NCBI GenBank assembly: GCA_964471475.1
Contig: CAYYFQ010000008.1
Span: 15,820-79,819, forward strand
Length of the DNA stretch: 64,000 bases
Direction: 5' to 3'
Origin: JAJNBD01 sp964471475
GTDB taxonomy: Bacteria > Pseudomonadota > Gammaproteobacteria > CAISUE01
Below the pieces are notes generated by a model. It was not told the origin of the DNA. It saw nothing but the letters and a program-made list of their open reading frames with translations, and ran no database searches. A program made the translations under genes and the position numbers. This document shows, in pieces, positions 45,560 to 55,820 of the stretch. How positions within the stretch are numbered: position 1 is the first letter of the stretch; every line of letters starts with the position of its first letter.

Positions 45560-46030
45560 AAGAGAATCTCCTTTTTAGTTCAGCTTCCTGCAGTTAATAT
45601 TTAAATCTTTCTTAGTGCTTATTATTTTTTAACTTAATTAAAAAACTAGCTAGCAATCAAATGAAAAATTCAAAACACCGCACAGTGAAAATCATAAAAA
45701 TTACTTTTTACTTACTCACTATTTTTAGCTGTGTCATTTTATAAATATGGCGTTAACGGAATAACTATTAAGCCACAGTCAACTTACGATATGATAACCT
45801 AAAAAGCTTAAGAAAACCTTAAGATAATGAAAGTGTTAAAGAAATGATTTATCTATATTGTTCCCAAAAGTCCATTTTTGGCCTATCTTATTTTTCCGAA
45901 AACAGGTTTTGTGCTCAATATACACTACTATATGATAATATTAGTATATAATAGCAATTCAACGCAGTTATTACGGATCCAGCCACTAGGATAACTGTTT
46001 AATCATAAAAAAATCAAGAGGGGATATTTA
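45560..46030. other. Long intergenic region between csrA and mdh
   Basis: 471 bp, very AT-rich, with no credible gene. A TATAAT at 45947-45952 could be the -10 box for mdh, but no good -35 precedes it. AAGAGGGG lies 8 bases before the mdh ATG and is the ribosome binding site. Confidence 0.35.
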
Positions 46031-47023
46031 ATGACACGATTGGTGAAAGTAGCAATTACAGGTGCCGCCGGCCAAATTGGATACGCATTAGTTTTTAGAA
46101 TTGCTTCAGGGCAAATGTTTGGCCCGAATGTTAAGGTGGAACTGAGGTTATTGGAATTGCCACAAGCTTTCTCGAGTTTACAGGGAGTGGCCATGGAATT
46201 AGAAGACGCTGCTTTTCCGCTATTAACTAATGTGGTTATTACTACTGATGTTAATGAAGCCATGAAAGACGCTAATTGGGTCGTTTTAGTAGGGGCGGTA
46301 CCGCGTAAAGAAGGTATGGAGCGAGCAGATCTTTTAAAAATCAATGGCACTATTTTTAAAGAACAAGGCAAAGCTATTAATAACAATGCAGCTGCCGACG
46401 TGCGTGTTTTTGTTGTTGGCAATCCTTGTAATACTAACTGTCTTATTACTATGCATAGCGCACCTGATGTTCCACGAGATCGTTTTTATGCAATGACATC
46501 GTTGGATGCGAATCGCGCTAAAATGCAGCTTGCCATTAAAGCAGGTGCCTCTGTCACAGAGGTAACCAAGATGACCATTTGGGGGAACCACTCAGCAAAT
46601 CAATTTCCCGATTATTTTCATGCGCTCATTGGGGGCAAACCAGTCATCGATATTTTAGATGGGCATTGGTTAAAAGAAGAGTTTATTCCAATGATTCAAC
46701 AACGTGGTGCTGCTGTGATCAAAGCGCGTGGTGCTTCTTCTGCTGCTTCTGCCGCCAATGCGGCTGTAGTTGGGGTGAATCAAATAGTTACCCCTACCGT
46801 TAAAGATGATTGGTTTAGCGTGGCTAAATGCTCAAAGGGTGAATACGGTGTCGATCCCGGTCTTGTTTTTTCTTTCCCAACACGCTGCAATGAACAGGGC
46901 CAAATTTCTGTGGTAGAAAATCTTAGTTTTAACGATTTTGCTAAACAAAAATTTGCTATTGTTCTCGATGAATTACGCCAAGAATATGCGGCCGTGAAGG
47001 CATTAGGGTTCGTCAAAGATTAA
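46031..47023 (+). CDS. mdh: Malate dehydrogenase (NAD-dependent)
   Basis: Oxidises malate to oxaloacetate in the TCA cycle. 330 residues of the longer, cytosolic-type bacterial MDH group: ITGAAGQIGYALVFRIASG for NAD, then GAVPRKEGMERADLL with substrate arginines, VGNPCNTNC and IWGNHSANQFPD with the catalytic His. The stop overlaps the convergent yhdP-like gene by 4 bp. Confidence 0.95.
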   Translation: MTRLVKVAITGAAGQIGYALVFRIASGQMFGPNVKVELRLLELPQAFSSLQGVAMELEDAAFPLLTNVVITTDVNEAMKDANWVVLVGAVPRKEGMERADLLKINGTIFKEQGKAINNNAAADVRVFVVGNPCNTNCLITMHSAPDVPRDRFYAMTSLDANRAKMQLAIKAGASVTEVTKMTIWGNHSANQFPDYFHALIGGKPVIDILDGHWLKEEFIPMIQQRGAAVIKARGASSAASAANAAVVGVNQIVTPTVKDDWFSVAKCSKGEYGVDPGLVFSFPTRCNEQGQISVVENLSFNDFAKQKFAIVLDELRQEYAAVKALGFVKD

Positions 47024-50000
47024 GCACACGACCGAAGCAATTCATTGCGCTTTAACTGCGTAATTTCTTTGGTTTGTAAGTCTTGAAAAGGGCCTTGAAT
47101 GGCATAATAACTAGCACCAATTTGACCAACGGTTGAGGTGAGTAACTTGTCGGCAAAAAAACTCACCGCTCCCACAATAGGGCCGCCCGCGATGGCAGCG
47201 ATGATAGGCAGACTTGAGGTAAGTTTAGGCTTAATTTCTGCGACTAGTTTTAATGTGCCAGCTTCTCGATTGACGCACCCGGCTAAATCTACATTGGCGA
47301 CAAGGCCATCAATTTGAATGTTAATAGGATTTATTTTTCTGGGTAATAAACTAAACTGTCCAGATAAATCATCGAAAGCAAAGCCGCGTTCGGTCAAATC
47401 ACTAAAATGCGATTTAAGATGACTGCTTAAAGCGTTAATACTTAATAAATTAAGGACTCGCCCTAAATTGATTTTATTATTGGTCGATCGGCTAATATCC
47501 GTAAACACGCCTTGATTCGTAGTGACGCGTACATCCCCTGATAAAGCCTTTTGATCAAATTCCCACAAAGTTCCTGGCCATTTTGCATTAAATTGTAGCT
47601 CAGCTTTTTTGGTATTTATCATTTGAGGCCAATCTAATAATTTAAATAAATCAGCCAAATTTGGTGTTTGAATATTGCCTACTAATTGCGTTGTTCCAGG
47701 AGTCCCTTTTAAATTCCAGCCACCATGAGCCGTTAAAGTAAATGCAGGCCGGCTTATAAATAAATAGTTGATCACATTTTGAGAGCCATTAGGCCTTAGC
47801 TTCAAAATTAATTTATTAATTTTACTTTCTCCCCAAAAAAGATTATCAAGCGTTAAATTAAATGAGGGTAATTGAAAATTATTTTTTACATCGTAAGAAA
47901 AATCTTTTTGCCACTTAGTTAAGTTAATATTTTGCGCATTTATTTGCCAAAGGCCATGTTCCTCATTGGGAGCTAATATAGTTCCTTTGCCTAATGGGGT
48001 ATCGAAGTAATATGCGCCGTCTGTTGCCTCGATATTAAAAATATCCGAAATATTCTTCCAATACACAATTGTTGATAAAGGTGAAGAGCTGGTTTTTCTG
48101 ATTTCTACGCTGAAAGGGGTTAAATTATTTGCGGTTTTTTGGATGCCTATGGGACTATGTACACTAATTCCTTCTAAATTAGAGTTAAAGCGTAAGTCAA
48201 AAGCATCGTTGTTTGCATTCGGGATGTTCATATGAAAGGAGGCTGTGCTTTGCCCATTCAACCAATTTGCAAAATAAGGCGCAATTTCATTAAGCCAAGC
48301 AGAAAGCGGTAAGATACCTTCGCCTGTTAGTTGGGTATGCGAAGTTTTTTGATCGGTTTTTATGGTGAAAACCCACGGAGCTTTCAACCAATTTGCTTGT
48401 AGTGCGCCTGATAGTTGGTGGGGTGCAAAGGAAAATTGACCTTGCAATTGTTCTAAGTGAAGAGGGACAGCGGTTAATGACAGTCGATCGTTGTTTAACG
48501 TGAGGGTTCCTTGATAGTTTATATCTTTTTGTTCACTATTTAAAGGAATATGCAGATATAAATTTAAATCAATAGGTCCTGTAGGAGTGAGTGTATTTAA
48601 TAAGGGAGATAAAGGTTTTTTTAAAGGAGAATCAACTAAAAAAGCCCATCCTAAACCAAGGTCAGTATTAATATGACTTCTTATATTTAATACACTATCT
48701 TTTTTAAAGGCAGGCACTTCTGCTTGGGTACCATTGATCGAAATATTTTTTAATGAACCTTGAGTGGCTAGGATATGCATATCATGAGAAGTAAAAAATA
48801 AATTGGCATTAAGATGGGTAATGGCTGGCCAATCTGGCGCAAAATGTAATTCTACGTTTGATACTTTAGCGGCCACTTGCATCGTACCGGATTGATCATC
48901 AAAAGGAAAATGGTTTGGCGAACCACGCCATAAAAAATTAGCATCCAGCGGGCCTCCCGAAACAATCGCTGTTTCTAGCCAATGGACTAAAGAAGTAGGC
49001 ATCACACCGATGGGTAAATAATCAGAGAAATGACGGAGTGTATTAAAATGGGTTGAAGCAAGAATACGAAGAGTGACTGGGCGTCCTTCTATTTTATTGA
49101 GACGTAGTTGCGCGTTAAGATGCACATCGTTGGTGTCAAACATTAAAATAGGGAGAATTAAAGTCGTTTGATGAGTACTTTGTTGGAGTTGACCTTCGCT
49201 GTGCCAGGTTTGATAAGCGATCTTATGATGGAAAAGATTACCGAGTACCACACTGCCATTCAAAGCATTGCTGACAAAAGACCAATGGCTGCCGTCTTTC
49301 CACCGATGCCAAAAAAGATCGATATTGGCATGTTCAGTTTGCCACTGCCAGGGTTTTTCTGCTTTCTTTGCGTTACGAATTTTTAATTGTTGAAGTATTA
49401 AGCGAGTGGTTATTGATTTCCAATGGTCATTTTGCCAATTTGCCCACAGTTCACCGCCAATGTAAGCTTCTTCTAAATTAAAAGTATCTGAAATGGCATT
49501 TTCAACCCAGGGTTTTACATCAAAGCTTGGTGCTTTTAAGTAGAGAGTTCCTGTAAATTCCTTATTGTCACCGGTAAACCAATCGCCATTTAAATCGGCC
49601 CCAAATTTTAATGGGATGGGTTTGGGATTTTGTAAAAAAGTGAGTGAGGTATTCCCTACAATTTTTAAATTATTGCCAGACCCTAACCATTCAGCATTAA
49701 GTTGTTGTAATTCTATGGGTTTGTAATGAGTTGGTTGAATAAAAATATGAGCGTTTTGTAATTGCAAATGTTTAATATTTAACAAACGAGAAAAAAACTC
49801 AGTAGTTTTCGAGGACGTTCCGGGGGCTAAGCTTTCCATACCAAAAATACGCCAGTTGTTATCAGGAAGTTGATACACATGCAGTTGCCAATCATCAAAT
49901 TGAATGAGGCTAAATACGAATTGTTGTTTCAGTAAAGAATCGATGATGTTAATCCGACCAGTAGCTTTCGGAATTTGCATAAGAAGCTGATGATGTTCAT

Positions 50001-50256
50001 TCCACACCAGTGTATTTTTAATAAAAATTTCAGGTTGTAAGTGATGCCAATTGATATTCATTTGATCAAAAGTGAGTTGGACCCCAAAGCTTTTATTTAA
50101 CACGTGAGTAAAATAACTTAAGTGTTTTTGCACTAGGGGGAAGCTAAAGCGCAAAGCGCTTAGTAAAGCTGCCCATAAAAAAATAACAATGGCAGTAAGC
50201 AAAATCACATGATGTAAAAGATCGTGAAAAAATATTTTGGGGCGAAAACGAGCCAA
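47020..50256 (-). CDS. yhdP: YhdP-family AsmA-like envelope protein
   Basis: 1078 residues with one N-terminal membrane segment (about 16-35) followed by a long periplasmic beta-strand-rich region. The C-terminus (GVFTDISRSTNNKINLGRVLNLLSINALSSHL, then AIAGGPIVGAVSFFADKLL) matches the YhdP family of proteins bridging inner and outer membranes. YhdP, TamB and YdbH move phospholipids to the outer membrane in E. coli. The length is somewhat below E. coli YhdP (about 1266). Confidence 0.85.
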   Translation of the reverse strand: MARFRPKIFFHDLLHHVILLTAIVIFLWAALLSALRFSFPLVQKHLSYFTHVLNKSFGVQLTFDQMNINWHHLQPEIFIKNTLVWNEHHQLLMQIPKATGRINIIDSLLKQQFVFSLIQFDDWQLHVYQLPDNNWRIFGMESLAPGTSSKTTEFFSRLLNIKHLQLQNAHIFIQPTHYKPIELQQLNAEWLGSGNNLKIVGNTSLTFLQNPKPIPLKFGADLNGDWFTGDNKEFTGTLYLKAPSFDVKPWVENAISDTFNLEEAYIGGELWANWQNDHWKSITTRLILQQLKIRNAKKAEKPWQWQTEHANIDLFWHRWKDGSHWSFVSNALNGSVVLGNLFHHKIAYQTWHSEGQLQQSTHQTTLILPILMFDTNDVHLNAQLRLNKIEGRPVTLRILASTHFNTLRHFSDYLPIGVMPTSLVHWLETAIVSGGPLDANFLWRGSPNHFPFDDQSGTMQVAAKVSNVELHFAPDWPAITHLNANLFFTSHDMHILATQGSLKNISINGTQAEVPAFKKDSVLNIRSHINTDLGLGWAFLVDSPLKKPLSPLLNTLTPTGPIDLNLYLHIPLNSEQKDINYQGTLTLNNDRLSLTAVPLHLEQLQGQFSFAPHQLSGALQANWLKAPWVFTIKTDQKTSHTQLTGEGILPLSAWLNEIAPYFANWLNGQSTASFHMNIPNANNDAFDLRFNSNLEGISVHSPIGIQKTANNLTPFSVEIRKTSSSPLSTIVYWKNISDIFNIEATDGAYYFDTPLGKGTILAPNEEHGLWQINAQNINLTKWQKDFSYDVKNNFQLPSFNLTLDNLFWGESKINKLILKLRPNGSQNVINYLFISRPAFTLTAHGGWNLKGTPGTTQLVGNIQTPNLADLFKLLDWPQMINTKKAELQFNAKWPGTLWEFDQKALSGDVRVTTNQGVFTDISRSTNNKINLGRVLNLLSINALSSHLKSHFSDLTERGFAFDDLSGQFSLLPRKINPINIQIDGLVANVDLAGCVNREAGTLKLVAEIKPKLTSSLPIIAAIAGGPIVGAVSFFADKLLTSTVGQIGASYYAIQGPFQDLQTKEITQLKRNELLRSCA

Positions 50257-50265
50257 GAGAGTTTC

Positions 50266-50739
50266 CTATTTAGGCGTACTTGATTTCATGGACAAAGTTA
50301 ATTGAAAAGTTGCTACTGCCGTTTTCGTATTATTGTGCAAAGTATAAGCTTCTATGTGCAGGTGGCAAGAAGCGCGTTCTCCACTTGTTTTTGCTTCTTC
50401 AATCGTCTTGGTAATCAATTCTCCATCCGCACAGTGAAAATAGACATCATATTCAGGGCGATACAAGAAGTTCGCGGAAAAGTCTTTGAAAACCATTGCT
50501 AAATCTACCCGTTGTTCCATAATTTGATAAAGTGCCATCAACCCACCGGCGCAATCAGCGCCTACCGCTAAAGCACCAAAATACATAGAGTTGAGATGAT
50601 TTTTATTTTTAGCAAGAAAAGGAATCTTAACGAGGCAATCTTTGTGATTCACATGGATAATCTGGAGTTCCGTATAATCAATTAATGGGATCTTTTCTTT
50701 AATAAAATCACGAAGTTTTTGTAAGATTTTTTCGTTCAT
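50266..50739 (-). CDS. DUF4442/thioesterase-fold protein
   Basis: 157 residues with a hotdog-fold appearance: HLNSMYFGALAVGADCAGGLMAL is the central helix region, and VFKDFSANFLYRPEYDVYFHC the following strands. This resembles DUF4442 and PaaI-like proteins. The acyl-CoA thioesterase role is inferred. It starts 9 bp before the yhdP-like gene and is likely cotranscribed with it. Confidence 0.7.
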   Translation of the reverse strand: MNEKILQKLRDFIKEKIPLIDYTELQIIHVNHKDCLVKIPFLAKNKNHLNSMYFGALAVGADCAGGLMALYQIMEQRVDLAMVFKDFSANFLYRPEYDVYFHCADGELITKTIEEAKTSGERASCHLHIEAYTLHNNTKTAVATFQLTLSMKSSTPK

Positions 50740-50934
50740 GGCAGATTCCTTATGGCAACGAGGCTAAGAGCCTGTTTAAAATGAACGAATTTTAACATAA
50801 ACCTTTAGAGGTTTGGTGGAGGCTACTCACGAGCAAGTCTTAGCCTCACTAATACTTTTAAGCCAATTTTGATTTATTTCAAGCTAAGAACATGAGATAA
50901 TGCATGCTTCTAAAATTAACTGTGAGTGAATATT

Positions 50935-51957
50935 ATGTCTGAAGATCGCGCAAAAGCCCTCTCTGCTGCATTAAGTATGATTGAAAAAACTTTTGGGAAA
51001 GGATCGGTTATGCGTTTAGGTGATGAGGTGTGTGAACCTATCGAAGCGATCCCAACAGGTTCTTTAAGTCTTGATGGTGCTCTTGGGATAGGTGGGCTAC
51101 CACGAGGTCGTATTGTAGAAATCTATGGACCAGAATCTTCCGGCAAAACTACATTAACGTTACAAGTTATTGCTGAATGTCAAAAAAGTGGGGGAGTGGC
51201 TGCGTTTATTGATGCAGAACATGCCTTAGATCCTACCTATGCAGAAGCTCTGGGTGTTAATATCAAAGACTTATTAATTTCTCAGCCAGACACAGGTGAG
51301 CAAGCGTTGGAAATTTGCGATATGTTAGTACGATCTGGAGGAGTTGATATGGTGGTGATTGACTCGGTTGCAGCTCTTACGCCTAAAGCAGAAATTGAAG
51401 GAGAAATGGGCGACTCTCATATGGGTTTACAAGCGCGTTTAATGTCACAAGCTTTGCGTAAATTAACGGCTAATATCAAACGCTCCAATACATTAGTTAT
51501 TTTTATTAATCAAATTCGGATGAAAATAGGCGTGATGTTTGGTAATCCAGAAACAACTACTGGAGGGAATGCTTTGAAGTTTTATGCTTCCGTGCGTTTA
51601 GATATTCGTCGTACAGGAGCTATCAAAAAAGGTGAGGAAATAGTAGGAAGTGAAACCCGAGTTAAAGTAGTTAAAAATAAAGTTGCTCCTCCCTTTAAAG
51701 AGGCTCATTTTGAAATTCTTTATGGAGAAGGCATCTCGCGTGTAGGTGAAATAATTGATCTTGGCGTTGATTTTAGTCTAATTGATAAATCAGGTGCTTG
51801 GTACAGTTATAAGGGCGAGCGCATTGGCCAAGGAAAAGAAAATGCCCGAACTTATTTAAAAGAGCATCCAGAAATAGCACATGAAATTGAAACCCATTTG
51901 CGTCAAAAATTACTAAGTAAAGTAGTGATGGATAAAAAAACACTTGAGGCGGAGTAA
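50935..51957 (+). CDS. recA: Recombinase RecA
   Basis: Catalyses strand exchange and LexA cleavage. From the ATG at 50935 it has 340 residues. Walker A GPESSGKTTL, VVIDSVAALTPKAEIEGEMG, loop 2 region QIRMKIGVMFGNPETTTGG and the C-terminal winged part are normal. A GTG at 50926 would add three residues. No recognisable LexA box is seen upstream, and recX does not follow; coaD does. Confidence 0.97.
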   Translation: MSEDRAKALSAALSMIEKTFGKGSVMRLGDEVCEPIEAIPTGSLSLDGALGIGGLPRGRIVEIYGPESSGKTTLTLQVIAECQKSGGVAAFIDAEHALDPTYAEALGVNIKDLLISQPDTGEQALEICDMLVRSGGVDMVVIDSVAALTPKAEIEGEMGDSHMGLQARLMSQALRKLTANIKRSNTLVIFINQIRMKIGVMFGNPETTTGGNALKFYASVRLDIRRTGAIKKGEEIVGSETRVKVVKNKVAPPFKEAHFEILYGEGISRVGEIIDLGVDFSLIDKSGAWYSYKGERIGQGKENARTYLKEHPEIAHEIETHLRQKLLSKVVMDKKTLEAE

Positions 51958-51981
51958 TCTATTGAGAAAGGAATATCAATA

Positions 51982-52476
51982 ATGGTAAAAAAACTTTCGG
52001 GGTTTACGGCACTTTATCCTGGTACTTTTGATCCTATGACTTTTGGGCATATCGATATTGTTAAACGAGCAAGTCGTTTATTTGATAAAGTCATCGTAGC
52101 AGTCGCCGGTAATGAAGGAAAGCTGCCATTTTTTACACATCAAGAGCGTACTACTTTGGCAAAAGAAGTATTAAAAAAAATGTCTAATGTGGAAGTAATA
52201 GGTTTTAATTGCTTATTAACTGAATTATTTGCGCAATTAAAAGTTTCAGTCGTTATTCGTGGCTTAAGAGCTATTAGTGATTTTGAATATGAGTTTCAAT
52301 TGGCGATGACGAATCGTCACATGGTAAATAAATTTGAAACCATTTTTTTAACACCCTCGGAGGAATATATGTTTATTTCTTCTACAATGATTCGTGAAAT
52401 TGCCAAATATAAGGGTAATGTAACGCAATTTGTACCGGCAGTGGTGGCAAAAGCGTTAGAAAAAAAATTTAAGTAG
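51982..52476 (+). CDS. coaD: Phosphopantetheine adenylyltransferase
   Basis: Penultimate step of coenzyme A synthesis. 164 residues with the nucleotidyltransferase motif YPGTFDPMTFGH, RGLRAISDFEYEFQLAMTNR, and ISSTMIREIAKYKGNV. AAAGGAAT precedes the ATG by about 10 bases. It forms a unit with recA upstream and the ferredoxin gene 11 bp downstream. Confidence 0.96.
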   Translation: MVKKLSGFTALYPGTFDPMTFGHIDIVKRASRLFDKVIVAVAGNEGKLPFFTHQERTTLAKEVLKKMSNVEVIGFNCLLTELFAQLKVSVVIRGLRAISDFEYEFQLAMTNRHMVNKFETIFLTPSEEYMFISSTMIREIAKYKGNVTQFVPAVVAKALEKKFK

Positions 52477-52487
52477 AGCTCAAAAAA

Positions 52488-52751
52488 ATGGCGCTTCTCA
52501 TTACAAATGAATGCATTAATTGTGATGTGTGTGAACCAGAATGCCCGAATGATGCGATTTATCAAGGTAAAATTTATTATGAAATTGACCCGAATCGCTG
52601 TACTGAATGTGTAGGTCATTTTGATGAACCTCAATGCGTCTCGGTTTGTCCCGTTGCTTGTATTGTCAAGGATCCTGCGCGCGTTGAATCGCAAGAAACG
52701 TTGATATTGAAGTATAAAACTTTAATGCGGGAGAAAGAGACTCGTAAATAA
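52488..52751 (+). CDS. 4Fe-4S dicluster ferredoxin, YfhL-like
   Basis: 87 residues with two cluster motifs: CINCDVCEPECPN, and CTECVGHFDEPQCVSVCPVAC with the enlarged spacing typical of the YfhL/Alvin-type ferredoxins. Such ferredoxins commonly lie next to coaD in gammaproteobacteria. The electron partner is unknown. Confidence 0.9.
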   Translation: MALLITNECINCDVCEPECPNDAIYQGKIYYEIDPNRCTECVGHFDEPQCVSVCPVACIVKDPARVESQETLILKYKTLMREKETRK

Positions 52752-52886
52752 AGGGGTAATACCATGTTTTCTTAGTTTTGTTCTTCGATGTGTAGAAATT
52801 TGGTTTGGATTACCCGTGGGCGGCTCAAACCAACTCAAATCGAAAGGAAGTAAGGGAACAAAATTAAAAATTTTTTCCGGAACAAT

Positions 52887-53058
52887 CTTCATACACGACA
52901 AAACCGGATAATTGCAAAACGGGGGCGCGCCTCGGGTCCCAATGGCACAAGTGCCATTGGGTGTGGAGGCAGGGTTCCCAGCGATGCGAAGCATCGATGG
53001 GATGCTGCAGCGACAGGACTCGTTTAACCTCGGTTGTGGATTTTGTCGTGTACACAGT
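52887..53058. mobile_element. Non-autonomous mobile element with 8-bp target duplication, copy 1
   Basis: 172 bp. Terminal inverted repeats cttcatacacgacaaaa (52887-52903) and ttttgtcgtgtacacagt (53041-53058) pair at 14 of 17 positions. The element is flanked by the perfect direct repeat ggaacaat at 52879-52886 and 53059-53066. Inside are two hairpins, cccaatggcac/gtgccattggg and gcgatgc/gcatcg, and the element is much richer in GC than its surroundings. A relative lies at 61735-61858. No transposase is encoded. It separates the ferredoxin gene from purB. Confidence 0.85.
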
Positions 53059-53073
53059 GGAACAATATAACTT

Positions 53074-54438
53074 ATGTCACTTACGCACCTCGATTCGACA
53101 CTTACTGCGCTCTCTCCGCTGGATGGTCGTTATGCTTCTAAAACGCAAGGACTCCGAGAATTTTTCAGTGAAAGCGCTTTATTTAAATATAGATTTATCG
53201 TTGAAATAAAATGGTTGAATGTGTTAATTCATCAACTTCATTTAGCGCATTCCCCAAAAGCGCTCACTGGATTGACTAAATTGATTGAGGAATTTAATGA
53301 CACAGACGCAAAAAATATTAAAGCACTCGATCAAAAATATAATCATGATGTAAAAGCTGTAGAATATTATGTGAAGGAATGTTTAACCCATATCCCGGAA
53401 TTAACTGCTCATCAAGAATGGGTACATTTTGGGTGCACTTCTGAAGATATTAACAATCTGGCTTATGCACTCATGCTTAAAGAGGGTTTAGAGGAAGTAA
53501 TTTTTCCAGCCTTAGATGCTATTTTTGCTCATTTAAATATGAAAGCCCAGAATTACGCGGCAATTGCTATGTTAAGTCGCACGCATGGGCAGGCAGCAAC
53601 TCCTACCACCTTAGGTAAAGAATTTGCAAACGTAGCTTATCGGTTAAAGCGTTTAATCAATAAACTCAAAAGGCTCGAAATCTTAGGTAAATTCAATGGA
53701 GCCGTCGGCAACTATAATGCGCATCGCATCGCGCTTCCCGACTTAAATTGGCCTCAAATTAACCAAGCTTTTGTCGAAAGTTTAGGGTTAAATTGGAATC
53801 CTTACACAACCCAAATTGAACCTCATGATTATCTGGCTGAAATCTTATCCACCTTTGCTTTGATGGAAACGGTATTAATTGATTTTTGTAAAGACATTTG
53901 GAGTTATATTTCTTTAAAATATTTTAAGCAATTGAGCACTGCGCGGGAAGTGGGTTCTTCTACGATGCCGCATAAAGTGAACCCAATTGATTTTGAAAAT
54001 GCGGAAGGCAATTTTAGTTTGTCACAAGCAATAGCACAATTTTTAGCCAATCGTTTGCCACAATCTCGTTTTCAACGAGATTTGGTGGATTCCACATTGA
54101 TGCGAAATATAGGGATTGTATTTGGTTATGCATTGGTGGGGTTTCAATCTTTGCTTAAAGGATTGAACCGGATTGAGCCAGACGAAGAAATAATCAAAAA
54201 AGATTTAACCCAACACCCTGAAGTGCTTGCAGAAGCTATTCAAATGATAATGCGTGCACATCATTTACCGATGCCTTATGAAGCACTAAAAGATTTAACA
54301 CGTGGAAGAGAGATTTCTTTGGATGAGTTGCGAACGTTTATTCAAACATTGGATTTACCCTCGCTTGTTAAACAAGAATTGCTGAGTTTAACACCAGAAA
54401 AATATTTAGGGTATGCAGTAGAATTGGCTAAAAAATAA
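53074..54438 (+). CDS. purB: Adenylosuccinate lyase
   Basis: Acts twice in purine synthesis (SAICAR cleavage and adenylosuccinate to AMP). 454 residues. Family signature SSTMPHKVNPIDFENAEGN includes the catalytic serine loop. FGCTSEDINNLAYALML and SRTHGQAATPTTLGKE are the other conserved blocks. It lies 15 bp after the mobile element, so its promoter is either in the element or read through from upstream. Confidence 0.96.
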   Translation: MSLTHLDSTLTALSPLDGRYASKTQGLREFFSESALFKYRFIVEIKWLNVLIHQLHLAHSPKALTGLTKLIEEFNDTDAKNIKALDQKYNHDVKAVEYYVKECLTHIPELTAHQEWVHFGCTSEDINNLAYALMLKEGLEEVIFPALDAIFAHLNMKAQNYAAIAMLSRTHGQAATPTTLGKEFANVAYRLKRLINKLKRLEILGKFNGAVGNYNAHRIALPDLNWPQINQAFVESLGLNWNPYTTQIEPHDYLAEILSTFALMETVLIDFCKDIWSYISLKYFKQLSTAREVGSSTMPHKVNPIDFENAEGNFSLSQAIAQFLANRLPQSRFQRDLVDSTLMRNIGIVFGYALVGFQSLLKGLNRIEPDEEIIKKDLTQHPEVLAEAIQMIMRAHHLPMPYEALKDLTRGREISLDELRTFIQTLDLPSLVKQELLSLTPEKYLGYAVELAKK

Positions 54439-54439
54439 T

Positions 54440-55765
54440 ATGAAAAAAAATAAAACTCCTTTCTCAGTGACGATCACGGCGCTTAGTCATGAGGGGCGTG
54501 GCATTGCTAAGCCGAATCAAAAAACTCTTTTTGTAGATAATGCGTTGCTTGACGAAACTGTGCTGGTAGAATTGATGCATCAACACAGTCGTTTTAACGA
54601 AGGTATTGCCAAGCAAATTGAGAACCCCAGTAAAGATCGCGTCACTCCTCCTTGTTCGCATTATTTAATTTGTGGCGGTTGTCGGTTGCAACATATGGCA
54701 TCCAGCGCGCAAATCGAATTTAAATTGACTCAACTTAAAGAACACCTCACTCATTTTGGAGAATGTCAGCCACAAGGTTGGTTGCCCAGTTTGCAAGCAG
54801 AAACTTTAGGATATAGGCGTAAAGCCCGTTTAGGTGTGAAATGGGTGAAAGCTAAAAATAAAATATGTGTGGGTTTTCGCGAATTAAGCGGTCGCTATAT
54901 TGCGGATTTAACAGAATGTCCCGTTTTACATCCACGATTAAGTGGGTTGATTCAACCCTTAAGTAGCTTTATTGGGGAATTAAGTAATAAAGATAAAATT
55001 CCCCAAATTGAATGCGCGATGGGAGACGAAGATGTTGCATTGATTATTAGGCATTTGAGTGAGTTTACCGAGGAAGATTTGCAAAAACTTAAGAGTTTTT
55101 CGCAAGTGCATCACATTGCTTTATTCTTACAAAGCGCAGGTCCTCAAAGCGTGCATAAAATTTGGCCAGAAAACAACCTGGCGCCTTGGTTGTATTATGA
55201 GTTGCCGGCGCATCATATTAAGTTTGCTTTTTATCCTACCGATTTTACGCAAGTAAATACGAGTATTAATCGATTAATGATTGATCAAGCACTGGCTCTG
55301 CTATCACTAAATTCAAAAGATCAAGTGTTAGATTTATTTTGTGGTATCGGCAATTTTAGTTTACCGATGGCGCGTTATGCATGCACGGTGATTGGTGTCG
55401 AAGGTGACAAAACCATGACGCAACGTGCGAAGGAAAATGCAGAGCGTAATCAATTGTCGAATGCTCGATTTATAACCGCGGATCTATGCAAAGAATTTGA
55501 TTTTCTAAAAACCCTACCCAAAGAAAATAAAATAAACAAAGTGCTACTTGATCCACCGCGCACAGGCGCTTTTGAAGTATTGCCTCATGTGGTGGCATTA
55601 AAACCTGAACGCATTCTGTACGTTTCTTGCAATCCTGCTACCCTCGCAAGAGATGCCAAGTACTTAACGCAACATGGTTATGTGTTAGATCAAGCGGGAG
55701 TGATGGACATGTTCCCTCATACTCAACATGTAGAGTCAATGGCATTGTTCATAAAAAAATGTTGA
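54440..55765 (+). CDS. rlmD: 23S rRNA (uracil1939-C5) methyltransferase RlmD
   Basis: 441 residues: an N-terminal TRAM domain, then the 4Fe-4S cysteines (CSHYLICGGC, fourth Cys in TECPVL). The S-adenosylmethionine domain LDLFCGIGNFSLPMA follows, then DPPRTGA and YVSCNPATLARD with the catalytic nucleophile Cys. It begins one base after the purB stop, so the two are cotranscribed. Confidence 0.95.
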   Translation: MKKNKTPFSVTITALSHEGRGIAKPNQKTLFVDNALLDETVLVELMHQHSRFNEGIAKQIENPSKDRVTPPCSHYLICGGCRLQHMASSAQIEFKLTQLKEHLTHFGECQPQGWLPSLQAETLGYRRKARLGVKWVKAKNKICVGFRELSGRYIADLTECPVLHPRLSGLIQPLSSFIGELSNKDKIPQIECAMGDEDVALIIRHLSEFTEEDLQKLKSFSQVHHIALFLQSAGPQSVHKIWPENNLAPWLYYELPAHHIKFAFYPTDFTQVNTSINRLMIDQALALLSLNSKDQVLDLFCGIGNFSLPMARYACTVIGVEGDKTMTQRAKENAERNQLSNARFITADLCKEFDFLKTLPKENKINKVLLDPPRTGAFEVLPHVVALKPERILYVSCNPATLARDAKYLTQHGYVLDQAGVMDMFPHTQHVESMALFIKKC

Positions 55766-55820
55766 AAGCTGCTACCAATTTCCTATTGGTTAACTTAACC
55801 TTGATATCAAACGAAGCGCG

